A stretch of 64,000 nucleotides of DNA from assembly GCF_000975155.1 (NCBI RefSeq), contig NZ_BBRG01000001.1:1128313-1192312 (forward strand), written 5' to 3'. A model generated the notes under the pieces. It had not been told where the DNA came from. It was given only the letters and a program-made list of their open reading frames with translations, and ran no database searches. Shown piece after piece: positions 31,224 to 39,167 of this stretch (position 1 is its first letter; every line of letters starts with the position of its first letter). A program made the translations under genes and the position numbers. This DNA comes from Demequina globuliformis (GTDB taxonomy: Bacteria > Actinomycetota > Actinomycetes > Actinomycetales > Demequinaceae).

Positions 31224-31264
31224 TGACCGGGAGTCTATCTGCATCAGTTCCACGAGGAGGATCT

Positions 31265-32989
31265 ATGTCAGACCCCAAGGTCGTTCCGCTGACAAGTGGC
31301 GAGTCAGGTCGCCTTGACGTCGGCGACATCGCGGAGGCACAGGTAGTTGTCATCGGAGGTGGCATCAATGGCGCGGCAACCTTCCGCGACCTAGCGCTCC
31401 AAGGCGTCGACGTGGTGTTGATTGAGCGCAGCGATTTCTCGTCCGGGGCTTCGTCGGCTTCAAGCCACATGGTGCATGGTGGCCTGCGATACTTGGAGAA
31501 CGGCGAATTGAGACTCGTGCAAGAGTCGGTGCGCGAACGCAATGCGTTGCTTATCACCGCGCCACATCAGGTACGGCCCCTGCCGACCACGATCCCACTG
31601 CGTAAGACGTGGAGCGGCGCAATCGCGGCACCGCTCCGAGTGCTTCGCCACCGGCCCGGCAACGCTGGGACGGAGCGCGGTGCGATCTTGGCCAAACTCG
31701 GGCTTGCAATGTACGACTCGTACTCCCGCAGAGACGGATGGCTGCCCCCCCACACTATGGAGCGGCGCTCCACCTTTGAGCGCACATTTCCCGACTTTGC
31801 ACCCGACATTTCGTGGGCAGCCACGTACTACGACGCGTCCGTCGGACAGCCTGAACGGGTCGCGCTCGATCTCGTGCTTGATGGAGTCCGCGCTCACGAC
31901 GGGGCGCGTGCGATGAACTACGTTGAAGCGACCGGTCTTGATGAGCACGGTGTGCAAATCCGGGACGTAGAGACTGGCGCGCGCAGCACCATCGCCGCTG
32001 CCGTGGTGGTGAATGCGAGTGGTCCTTGGACAGATCTCACCAACGATGCGCTCGGACAGTCAACGGAGTTCATGGGCGGCACCAAGGGATCGCACATCGT
32101 GGTCGACTCGCCCGAGCTCTTGGCGGCGACGCGTGGCCACGAGATTTTCTTCGAGCACCCTGATGGCCGGATTGTCCTGATCTACCCATTGCACGGCCGC
32201 GTCATGATCGGCACCACGGATATCCCGTTCGATCCGAGCGAGCCTGCTGTGTGTACGAGCGAGGAGGTCGACTACTTCCTCGACCTTGTCGCACTTGTGT
32301 TCCCGGGGATCCCGCTGGAGAAGGACCAGATCGTGTACCGCTTCTCAGGTATCCGACCCCTCCCACGAGCGGAGGACTCGGCCCCGGGCGTCGTCTCACG
32401 TGACTACCGTCTTGAACACTCGAGCGTCGCCGCTACCAAAGTCGTCAGCATTGTGGGAGGCAAGTGGACGACGTTTAGGGCTTTGGGTGAGCGTGTGGCG
32501 GATGAGGTGCTGCCACTCATCGGCGCCCAACGCCGGCGCTCGACTCTTCGTGAATGGATCGGTGGTGGACGGGGCTATCCCAAGACGCCATCCGAGATGG
32601 TGTCTTGGAGGGAGCGACACCTGCCCGGGCTGGACGAGTCTCGGCGTGACACGCTGATCGAACGCTACGGAACACGTGCGCGAGATGTAGCGACTTTCCT
32701 CGACAGTGCCTCGGACGCAATTATCCCGGGTACCGACCTGAGTGACGGTGAGGTGCGGTTCATGGTCCGAGCCGAGTACGCAAGGACCGTTGCCGACGTG
32801 GTTCAGCGGCGCACCACACTCGCCTTTCGAGGGGGGCTCACCCCTGGTGCGGTCCATAGAATCGCGCAGGCCATGGCGGAAGCGCTGGGATGGAGTCCGG
32901 AGCGCACCCGAGACGAAGCTGACGCCTGCATGAGCTACCTCGAAAAGTTCCACGGTGTTGCTTGGGCAAAGCTTCCTCATGACAACTAA
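31265..32989 (+). CDS. glpD: Glycerol-3-phosphate dehydrogenase, FAD-dependent
   Basis: A 574-residue membrane-associated flavoenzyme that oxidises glycerol-3-phosphate to dihydroxyacetone phosphate and passes electrons to menaquinone. The dinucleotide fold is VVVIGGGINGAATFRDLALQ, followed by SSHMVHGGLRYLENGEL, KGSHIVVDSPEL and VSIVGGKWTTFRALGERVAD, then the C-terminal DAO_C domain. ATG 31265 follows GAGGAGG; the frame is open back to 30650 but that part is antisense to the regulator gene. With glpK it completes glycerol entry into glycolysis. Confidence 0.96.
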   Translation: MSDPKVVPLTSGESGRLDVGDIAEAQVVVIGGGINGAATFRDLALQGVDVVLIERSDFSSGASSASSHMVHGGLRYLENGELRLVQESVRERNALLITAPHQVRPLPTTIPLRKTWSGAIAAPLRVLRHRPGNAGTERGAILAKLGLAMYDSYSRRDGWLPPHTMERRSTFERTFPDFAPDISWAATYYDASVGQPERVALDLVLDGVRAHDGARAMNYVEATGLDEHGVQIRDVETGARSTIAAAVVVNASGPWTDLTNDALGQSTEFMGGTKGSHIVVDSPELLAATRGHEIFFEHPDGRIVLIYPLHGRVMIGTTDIPFDPSEPAVCTSEEVDYFLDLVALVFPGIPLEKDQIVYRFSGIRPLPRAEDSAPGVVSRDYRLEHSSVAATKVVSIVGGKWTTFRALGERVADEVLPLIGAQRRRSTLREWIGGGRGYPKTPSEMVSWRERHLPGLDESRRDTLIERYGTRARDVATFLDSASDAIIPGTDLSDGEVRFMVRAEYARTVADVVQRRTTLAFRGGLTPGAVHRIAQAMAEALGWSPERTRDEADACMSYLEKFHGVAWAKLPHDN

Positions 32990-32992
32990 CCC

Positions 32993-33004
32993 GCACGTTT
33001 GTGC
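32993..33004. promoter_or_regulatory. GCAC-N4-GTGC site before the hydrolase-membrane fusion gene
   Basis: GCACGTTTGTGC at 32993-33004 is identical to the site at 31189-31200. It lies just after glpD and 106 bases before the next plus-strand gene, suggesting that gene has a regulated promoter of its own. Confidence 0.65.
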
Positions 33005-33110
33005 AGATTCGATGAAACTGCGACCGCCCCCATCGCACGACGCCTAGTGTTCCCCCGAAAGCGTGCGTGCTGAGCGCACATGTTTTACCCCAACAAAGGA
33101 GTTGAGTCCC

Positions 33111-34967
33111 ATGAGTACCCCCGTCATCAGGCGTAACGGATTCTGGCTAACCGTTGCGCTATTGATCTGCCTCATATCTGCCGTAGGTGCGGCGACCGTC
33201 CAGAGCGACCGCGGAAGTGTCGAGATCAAGGACATGCAGTGGGAGACTGCGTCTGGGCGGATGCTCAACGCACTGCTGTTCCGCCCCGATACTGCGACGG
33301 CTGATGCCCCGGCCCCTGCGGTGGTCGTGAGCCATGGGTGGTGGAACAACCGTGAGATGCAGGACGCGAACTACACGGAACTCGCGCGTCGCGGGTACGT
33401 GGTCGTCTCTATCGATATGTACGGCCACGGCAACTCGGACCCGCTACCCGGCGATGAAATTGCGGTCAACGGCACGGGCATGTATGACGCGGTGAAGCTC
33501 GTCGCAGATCTTCCCTATGTGGACACCGAGCGGATCGGTGTCGAAGGTCACTCAAACGGAGCGCGTGCTGCCAACTTCTCGATCGGAATTGACAACACTG
33601 TCGAGAACCCGCTGATCGCCGCTGCGTTCCTCGTCGACAACGATGCGTACTATGCCGACGCAGAGAACGACAACACTTACTTCAACTATTACGGATCGCG
33701 CGACGTTGGCTTGGTCGCGGCTCAGTACGACGAGTTCTTCTTCCGCAGCTACTCCCCCGAGGGTGAAGTGCTGACCCCTCCGCGCGATTTTGCAACCACC
33801 CCCAACGCGCAGTCGTTCCTCCACTTTGGTGCGGACCCGTCATCCTTCGACGACGTTCGCGAACCCGGCGAGTACTACACCGAGGACGTGGACGGCGCAG
33901 AGGCAATTCGCGTCCTTTACACGCCCAATGAGATTCACCCCTGGTCGACGGTCTCGGCGACTTCGGTAGGCTCGATGCTCGAGTTCTTCGAGACGTCATT
34001 TGGTGCTCCGGACGCACTCGCACCGGATGATCAGGTATGGCAGACCAAGGAGTTCTTCAACGCGCTAGGACTCGTGGGCTTCGGAATTTTCCTCGTCTCA
34101 TTTGCCAAGTTCCTCTTGCGGACACCCTTCTTTGCGACGATGCGTGTCACCGACGTGAAGAAGGCGGTGGCGTTGGACAAGGTCGGCCACGCATGGTTCT
34201 GGGGCGGCTTGGTCTTGCTGTCGGTGATCTCCGCGCTGAGCTACGTATGGCTGAGCAATCAGGACAACCTCGCAGGCACCGTCTTCAACGCGGCTCCGTC
34301 GTTCTGGCCGCAGGGTGCAGTGTTCTTCATTGCGCTGTGGGCCGCGATCAACGGCGTGGCCGCGCTCCTCCTGTGCACCGTGATCTATCTGGTGCGCGTG
34401 CGCAAGCAGGGTACGACGCTGCGTGACATCGGCGTCCTGCCGGGCTGGGGCGCTGCTGGGAAGGCGGCGTTGCTCGGCATTGCGACCACGGCCGCCGCTT
34501 TCACCCTTGTCTTCGTTGTGGACTACTTCTTCAAGACGGACTTCCGCTACTGGGTACTGGCCGTCAAGTGGTTCCCGGCTGACAAGATCGGCTATGCGCT
34601 CTACGTGATCCCGTTGTTCTTGATCTACTTCATCGGAAACTCGATCGCCGTCAACGCGTTCAGTCGCTTCACGTTGTTGGGCAAGGAGTGGGTCAACACG
34701 GCCGTGCTGGCGCTGTTCAATGCCATGGGTCCCTTGGTGCTCGTGATCTGGCAGTACTCCACGTTCTTCTCGACCGGTCACCTGACCGAGCAGCTCGGAG
34801 GGATCTATGGGATCTGGCTGTTCCCCACACTCGTTCTGCTCCCCGTAGCAGCGATTATCTCGCGCAAGCTGTATCGCGAGACCAACAATCCGTATCTCGG
34901 CGGTGTGATCATGGCTTTGGTGGTGGCATTGATCTCGTCTTCGAACACCCTCGTGACAACGTTCTGA
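33111..34967 (+). CDS. Alpha/beta hydrolase fused to a multi-span membrane domain
   Basis: A 618-residue protein. A signal anchor (about 8-28, FWLTVALLICLISAVGAAT) is followed by an alpha/beta hydrolase domain with VVVSHGWWNN, nucleophile Ser148 in EGHSNGARA and a catalytic His276 in NEIHPWST. From residue 315 on there are roughly eight hydrophobic spans with no recognised transporter signature. The hydrolase part should face outside. Context (glpK, glpD, shared operator) suggests it releases glycerol from an ester or helps it in; this is inference. ATG 33111 follows AAAGGAG by 9 bases. Confidence 0.75.
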   Translation: MSTPVIRRNGFWLTVALLICLISAVGAATVQSDRGSVEIKDMQWETASGRMLNALLFRPDTATADAPAPAVVVSHGWWNNREMQDANYTELARRGYVVVSIDMYGHGNSDPLPGDEIAVNGTGMYDAVKLVADLPYVDTERIGVEGHSNGARAANFSIGIDNTVENPLIAAAFLVDNDAYYADAENDNTYFNYYGSRDVGLVAAQYDEFFFRSYSPEGEVLTPPRDFATTPNAQSFLHFGADPSSFDDVREPGEYYTEDVDGAEAIRVLYTPNEIHPWSTVSATSVGSMLEFFETSFGAPDALAPDDQVWQTKEFFNALGLVGFGIFLVSFAKFLLRTPFFATMRVTDVKKAVALDKVGHAWFWGGLVLLSVISALSYVWLSNQDNLAGTVFNAAPSFWPQGAVFFIALWAAINGVAALLLCTVIYLVRVRKQGTTLRDIGVLPGWGAAGKAALLGIATTAAAFTLVFVVDYFFKTDFRYWVLAVKWFPADKIGYALYVIPLFLIYFIGNSIAVNAFSRFTLLGKEWVNTAVLALFNAMGPLVLVIWQYSTFFSTGHLTEQLGGIYGIWLFPTLVLLPVAAIISRKLYRETNNPYLGGVIMALVVALISSSNTLVTTF

Positions 34968-35040
34968 TCAAGGGTGGGCGGCGTCACCCGCGCCGCCCAC
35001 CCTGATGAGATCCGTGTATTCCTACCTCGGATCGCCTCAA

Positions 35041-35084
35041 AATACGGAGGCCGCGCAGCGTATTCGCTGCGCGGCCTCCGTATT
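35041..35084. terminator. Perfect 20-bp bidirectional terminator
   Basis: A 20-base arm (35041-35060, AATACGGAGG...) pairs without mismatch with 35065-35084 around the loop TATT; A40/T85 extends it by one pair. A/T tails on both sides let it stop transcription from the hydrolase gene (plus) and the convergent minus-strand gene. Confidence 0.85.
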
Positions 35085-35089
35085 TGTAA

Positions 35090-36013
35090 CTAGTTCGAGG
35101 ACTTCTTCGGGGCGGGCTTCTTCGCCGCCTTCTTCTGCGCGGGGGTCTCGCCGGACTCGTCCGTGCCGCCCTCGTCTTCCCAAACATCCTCGGCGTCATC
35201 GATCACGTCGACGGCGGCGTGGGTGGCGCGCGAACGAGCCGAGTCCACTGAGGACTTGACCCGCTCCGTCTCGGAATCGACGGTGGTCTTGACCTTGTCG
35301 ATGGCCTCGTCGGCCTGTGCCTTCACCTTGTCCGCCTGCGCCTTCGCCTTGTCGACGACGGGGCCGGCCTGCTCCTTGACCTTGTCGAGGGTGGGGCCAG
35401 CCTTGTCGAGGGCGTCCTTGCTGAGCGAGGCAGCCTTGTCGGCGCCCTGCTTCGCGGCACCGGTGACGCCGTCCACTGCCTTGTTGACGTTGTCGCGGAC
35501 CTTCTGGGCGAGGTCGGGGTCGGACTCAAGCTGCCACTCGTCGTCCTCGCCCGCCCAAGCGTCGCGGCCCGGGTCACGGCGTGCCCAGACCACCAGCGCG
35601 GCGGTACCGGCGGCAACGAGCGCGCCTGCGATGACGACCTTGCCCAGGCCGCCCTTCTTCTTGGGCTCCGCGGCCGCGGAGTCAACGGCGTTCACGACTG
35701 CGGGGATCGCGGCGCCCACAATGGCGGCGTGCGCGATGTCGGTCCATTCGCTGGCCTTGAGGCCGGCCTTGTGGACGTACGGGCTCGCCTTACGAGCGCC
35801 CTGGTGATAAACCTTTTGTGCGCGTGGCGCGGCCCATTCCTTGGCGTTTTGGACCTGCGGGCCAGCCCACTCCTGAGCGCGCTTAGCCGCAGCCTTGGCG
35901 GACACGGAAGCCTCCTGAGCTGCAGCCTTGGCGGCCTTTGCCGCCTCCTGGGCCTGAGCTCGGTACTTATCCACGTCCTTGATCTGCTGAAGTTCCTTCT
36001 TCTTGCGTCCCAC
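35090..36013 (-). CDS. Ala/Lys-rich coiled-coil membrane-anchored protein
   Basis: A 307-residue protein beginning GRKKKELQQIKDVDKYRAQA from GTG 36013, with GGAGG upstream. Long Ala/Lys/Gln heptad-like stretches (AAAQEASVSAKAAAKRAQEW; ADKVKAQADEAIDKVKTTVD) flank one membrane span at about 123-142 (VVIAGALVAAGTAALVVWA). The C-terminus is acidic then Lys/Pro-rich. Similar apolipoprotein-like proteins often precede ppiA in actinobacteria; function unknown. A much longer open frame to 37513 is antisense to ppiA and the rhomboid gene and was discarded. Confidence 0.75.
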   Translation of the reverse strand: MGRKKKELQQIKDVDKYRAQAQEAAKAAKAAAQEASVSAKAAAKRAQEWAGPQVQNAKEWAAPRAQKVYHQGARKASPYVHKAGLKASEWTDIAHAAIVGAAIPAVVNAVDSAAAEPKKKGGLGKVVIAGALVAAGTAALVVWARRDPGRDAWAGEDDEWQLESDPDLAQKVRDNVNKAVDGVTGAAKQGADKAASLSKDALDKAGPTLDKVKEQAGPVVDKAKAQADKVKAQADEAIDKVKTTVDSETERVKSSVDSARSRATHAAVDVIDDAEDVWEDEGGTDESGETPAQKKAAKKPAPKKSSN

Positions 36014-36103
36014 GTGATGCCTCCGTCCGTTTCCAGGGCGTTCCCTGCTGTCCATCTTGTCACTACTGTGTGTCAACGCGATACCCGTGGGAGAATGTTC
36101 CGC

Positions 36104-36643
36104 ATGATCGCAACTCTCGAAACCACCGAAGGCGCCATCCGCATCGAATTGATGCCAAACGACGCCCCCGTCACCGTTAAGAACTTCACCGGTCTGGCCA
36201 CCGGCGAAAAGGAATGGACCAACCCGGAAACGGGCGAGAAGAGCACCGAGCCCTTCTACAACGGCCTCGTTTTCCACCGCGTCATTGAAGGCTTCATGAT
36301 TCAGGGCGGCTGCCCGCTGGGGACCGGCACCGGCGGCCCCGGCTTCACCTTTGACGACGAGATCCACCCCAACAACAACTTCGCTGAGCCCTACATGCTC
36401 GCCATGGCCAACGCCGGCAAGCGCATGAACCCCATTACGGGCCAGCCCGCGGGCACCAATGGTTCGCAGTTCTTCATCACTGTCGGAGCGACCCCGCACC
36501 TGAACCAGGGCCACACCATCTTTGGCAAGGTCGCGGACGACGAGTCCAAGGCCGTGGTCGACAAGATTGCCACCACCGCGACGGACGGTCGTGACCGCCC
36601 GCTCGAGGACGTGATGATCACCTCGGTGACCATCTCCGAATAA
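36104..36643 (+). CDS. ppiA: Cyclophilin-type peptidyl-prolyl isomerase
   Basis: A 179-residue cytoplasmic cyclophilin that speeds proline cis-trans isomerisation. Signatures are NGLVFHRVIEGFMIQGG with the catalytic Arg/Phe and AGTNGSQFFITVG, then LNQGHTIFGKV. I chose ATG 36104, which has GGGAG 10 bases upstream; the ATG at 36095 is too close to that site. It is followed after 3 bases by the rhomboid gene, as in mycobacteria. Confidence 0.95.
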   Translation: MIATLETTEGAIRIELMPNDAPVTVKNFTGLATGEKEWTNPETGEKSTEPFYNGLVFHRVIEGFMIQGGCPLGTGTGGPGFTFDDEIHPNNNFAEPYMLAMANAGKRMNPITGQPAGTNGSQFFITVGATPHLNQGHTIFGKVADDESKAVVDKIATTATDGRDRPLEDVMITSVTISE

Positions 36644-36646
36644 CAC

Positions 36647-37456
36647 ATGAGCACACCTCCTGCAGGCTCCGCGCCCACCTGTCCTCGTCACCCGGATCGC
36701 GTCTCCTATGTGAGATGCCAGCGCTGCGAGCGCCCGACGTGCCCCGAGTGCCAGCGGCCGGCAGCCGTGGGAGTGATGTGTGTTGATTGCCTGAAGCAGG
36801 CCCAAGCCCAGGCGCGGCCAGTGCGGTCGCGCCTGGGCTTCACCATGTCCGCAGGCCCGCCCATCGCGACCTATGTGCTCATGGCCGTGAACATCGGACT
36901 GTTTGTCCTTGGCCCCGTCCTGATCGGCAACGCCTGGGAGGGGTACCTCGGCCTGTGGCCCGGGTATACGGACGAGCTCGGCGCGGCGTACATGGACGTC
37001 GGCAACGAGTGGTACCGGTGGATTACCTCGGGCTTTGTGCAGTTCAGTTGGCTGCACTTGCTCTTCAACATGATCGCGTTGTGGCAGCTGGGGACCGTGC
37101 TTGAACCGTCTCTTGGGCGCTCGCGGTTCCTGCTGTTGTACTTTGGCTCGCTGCTGGGGTCCTCCGCTGGCGTGATGCTGCTGGCAAACGCTGGCGTCCA
37201 TGGCGGTGCCTCTGGGGCAATCTTTGGCCTCATTGCCGCGTATGGCGTCATCCTCAAGCGACTGCGGTTGCCCGTCACGCAGGTGGTGGTCATCGCCGTG
37301 ATCTTCATTGGCGCCCCGCTGCTGGGCATCATGTCCGGGGTGTCGTGGCAGGGACACCTTGGCGGCGCCGTCGCTGGGCTTGTCATCATGCTCGCGATGT
37401 TCCGCGGCGTGGATAAGCGCGAGGCTGCGTTGAGGTCGGGCCGCCGCGCGAGCTAA
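36647..37456 (+). CDS. Rhomboid intramembrane serine protease with N-terminal zinc finger
   Basis: A 269-residue protein. Residues 10-50 form a B-box-like zinc finger (CPRHPDR, CQRCERPTCPEC, CVDCLK). Six membrane spans follow with catalytic Ser189 in GGASGAIFGL and His237 in WQGHLGG; Asn141 in HLLFNMIALW completes the oxyanion site. These residues indicate an active protease, substrates unknown. Its start is 3 bases after ppiA, so the two share a transcript. Confidence 0.92.
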   Translation: MSTPPAGSAPTCPRHPDRVSYVRCQRCERPTCPECQRPAAVGVMCVDCLKQAQAQARPVRSRLGFTMSAGPPIATYVLMAVNIGLFVLGPVLIGNAWEGYLGLWPGYTDELGAAYMDVGNEWYRWITSGFVQFSWLHLLFNMIALWQLGTVLEPSLGRSRFLLLYFGSLLGSSAGVMLLANAGVHGGASGAIFGLIAAYGVILKRLRLPVTQVVVIAVIFIGAPLLGIMSGVSWQGHLGGAVAGLVIMLAMFRGVDKREAALRSGRRAS

Positions 37457-37505
37457 CCCCCTCGCGCCCCTCCTCCCCGCGCCCTCTCTCCCCGCGCCCC
37501 TACTC

Positions 37506-37812
37506 CACGCCAAATGGAACCATTTCGCTGTTTTAAGCAGCTATAACGAGCATTTTGTGCCACTAGGGGCGGTGCCCGCGCGCCGGAACCATCGCCGAGT
37601 GGTGGTGCCGCGCGACGGGCTTCGATGTTGAGCGGAAGGTTCCTGAGGCATCGGGCCGATGCCACGGCCGGGCTACCCGGGCACGTCACCCCCGTGCGGC
37701 GGCGGTGCGAACGGCGCCGAGCGGCGCCCCGGCGGGCGCCCGTCCCGCGCTGGAGTGGCACATTCTGCCCGTTTTGCGCCCCTATAACAGCCAAATGGAG
37801 CCATTTGGCGTG
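37506..37812. repeat. Element bounded by 59-bp imperfect inverted repeats
   Basis: The arm 37506-37564 (CACGCCAAATGGAACCATTT...) matches the reverse complement of 37754-37812 at roughly 70% or more of positions, including identical outer 12 bases and an identical inner GTGCCACT/AGTGGCAC. Within the right arm CCAAATGG and CCATTTGG form a further 8-bp palindrome with a 2-base gap. The 189-bp centre is GC-rich and has no credible gene. No transposase or clear target duplication is visible. Confidence 0.65.
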
Positions 37813-37819
37813 AAGGGGG

Positions 37820-37936
37820 TTATCCACAGCCTCCTGTCGGCCTCATGTCACAAGAGTCACATCTGTCACATTGGTTACGGCGAGGTCTCGGCCAAGGTTC
37901 AGTGGAGCGAGATGTCCACCGCGATCCTGTGGATAA
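37820..37936. promoter_or_regulatory. DnaA boxes flanking an MtrA-like 9-bp repeat array
   Basis: Perfect DnaA boxes TTATCCACA (37820-37828) and TGTGGATAA (37928-37936) face each other. Between them lie four in-phase 9-bp units at 37847, 37856, 37865 and 37874: GTCACAAGA, GTCACATCT, GTCACATTG and GTTACGGCG. The first three match GTCACA-N3, the spacing described for the response regulator MtrA in mycobacteria. A weaker box ATGTCCACC is at 37912-37920. Both neighbouring genes point into this gap, so no promoter is required here. Confidence 0.65.
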
Positions 37937-37955
37937 CCCTGGGGATATGTGAATG

Positions 37956-38011
37956 ACACCCATGTAGTTATCCCCACAGTTTTCCCCACCGGGGGATAAC
38001 TACATGGGTGT
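37956..38011. repeat. Perfect 20-bp inverted repeat downstream of crgA
   Basis: The arm 37956-37975 (ACACCCATGTAGTTATCCCC) is exactly complementary to 37992-38011, with a 16-base spacer. Each arm contains TTATCCCC, a one-mismatch DnaA-box core. There is no T run on either side, and the arm is A/T-rich in its middle, unlike a usual actinobacterial terminator. Confidence 0.8.
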
Positions 38012-38028
38012 AACTTCCCTGGGAGTCG

Positions 38029-38274
38029 CTATTTCCAGCGGGTGAGGACCACCATGCCGCCACCCAGGAACACGAACCCAATGAGCAGGTTGTAGTTGCC
38101 GATGGGCAGGGGCCAGTTGGCTGCCGTGATGTAGTAGATGACAATCCACGTGAGGCCAACGATGAGCAAGGTGAGCGCGGTGGGCACCAGCCACTTGGGG
38201 TTTTCGGATTCGGGCTTGCCGATGTTTCTGGGCGCCTTGTAGACGTCCTTGTCGCGCTTCTTCGAGACGGCCAC
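38029..38274 (-). CDS. crgA: Cell division protein CrgA
   Basis: An 81-residue protein with a basic N-terminus (SKKRDKDVYKAPRN) and two membrane spans (LVPTALTLLIVGLTWIVIYY and LLIGFVFLGGGMVVLT). CrgA is an actinobacterial divisome protein that contacts FtsZ, FtsQ and FtsI and coordinates septation with peptidoglycan synthesis. Start GTG 38274 follows GGAG; a longer frame to 38337 is unsupported. It is divergent from the sortase gene and its 3' end faces the repeat-rich gap. Confidence 0.93.
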   Translation of the reverse strand: MAVSKKRDKDVYKAPRNIGKPESENPKWLVPTALTLLIVGLTWIVIYYITAANWPLPIGNYNLLIGFVFLGGGMVVLTRWK

Positions 38275-38381
38275 GCTGCTACTCCGATGTCGTTGGTCCC
38301 CGCCACGCGCGGGAGGTGCTGCACATAGCGTACCCAAGGGGCCGCACAGGCCCTAGCCGGTCGCGTAATGTGTGAGGCACC

Positions 38382-39167
38382 ATGAGCACAGCTCCCGAGC
38401 ACGAACGCGCCTCGCACCCGCCCGCGCACGCGCGCCCCAAGGCTGGGGTCAGCGTCATCGGGATCATTGGCGAGCTGCTGATCGCGGCCGGCGTTCTGCT
38501 GGGGCTGTTCGTGGTCTGGCAACTCTTCTACACCGACGTGCAGGGCGATCGCGAGCAGGCGGAGATTGTCGAGAGCCTGGAGTGGGCCCAGGAGCCCGCC
38601 GCGGACATCGACCTCGAGAGCATCGAACTCATTCCTGACGACATGAAGGTCACCGACCGCGACCCCGACACTGCCCCCACTCCCGCGTTCACTGAGACCT
38701 TCGCCACGATGATGGTGCCGCGCTGGGGCGAGGATTACGTCAAGCCCATCTCTGAGGGGGTGACGCGCCCGGACGTACTGGATCCTCTGGGCATTGGTCA
38801 CTACCCCGAGTCCGCCATGCCGGGCTTCGCCGGCAACTTTGCACTCGCCGCCCACCGGACCACGTACGGCAAGCCGTTCAATCAGGTGGACGTCCTCGAA
38901 GTGGGCGATTCGCTCATTGTCCAGACCGAGGACATCTGGGCGGTTTACTCGGTCACGTCGTGGGAGATTGTGCAGCCGGAGGAGTACGACGTGGTTGCCC
39001 CCACACCGCGCCAGCCGGAGGCAGGTGTCACGGGACGCTTCATGACGCTGACGACCTGCCACCCGCTGTACTCGGCTGCAGAGCGCTGGATCGTGTACAG
39101 CGAACTCGATTACTGGGCGCCCACGGGCCATGGGGTGCCCGCTGAACTCGTGGAGGCGCCGCAGTGA
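38382..39167 (+). CDS. Class E sortase
   Basis: A 261-residue membrane-anchored transpeptidase. One membrane span (about 23-49) precedes the sortase barrel with His158 (LAAHRTTYG), Cys226 in TLTTCHPLY and Arg235 in ERWIVYS. Class E enzymes of high-GC actinobacteria attach proteins with LAXTG-type signals to peptidoglycan. No obvious sorting-signal substrate is encoded in this window. Its stop overlaps the next small gene by GTGA. Confidence 0.93.
   Translation: MSTAPEHERASHPPAHARPKAGVSVIGIIGELLIAAGVLLGLFVVWQLFYTDVQGDREQAEIVESLEWAQEPAADIDLESIELIPDDMKVTDRDPDTAPTPAFTETFATMMVPRWGEDYVKPISEGVTRPDVLDPLGIGHYPESAMPGFAGNFALAAHRTTYGKPFNQVDVLEVGDSLIVQTEDIWAVYSVTSWEIVQPEEYDVVAPTPRQPEAGVTGRFMTLTTCHPLYSAAERWIVYSELDYWAPTGHGVPAELVEAPQ

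Noticed and set aside
30650..31264. Upstream extension of the glpD frame by 205 residues
   Set aside because: It lies antisense to the SorC regulator gene, and a strong GAGGAGG supports ATG 31265.
36014..37513. Minus-strand extension of the coiled-coil protein frame by about 500 residues
   Set aside because: Antisense to ppiA and the rhomboid gene; a good GTG with GGAGG starts the real gene at 36013.
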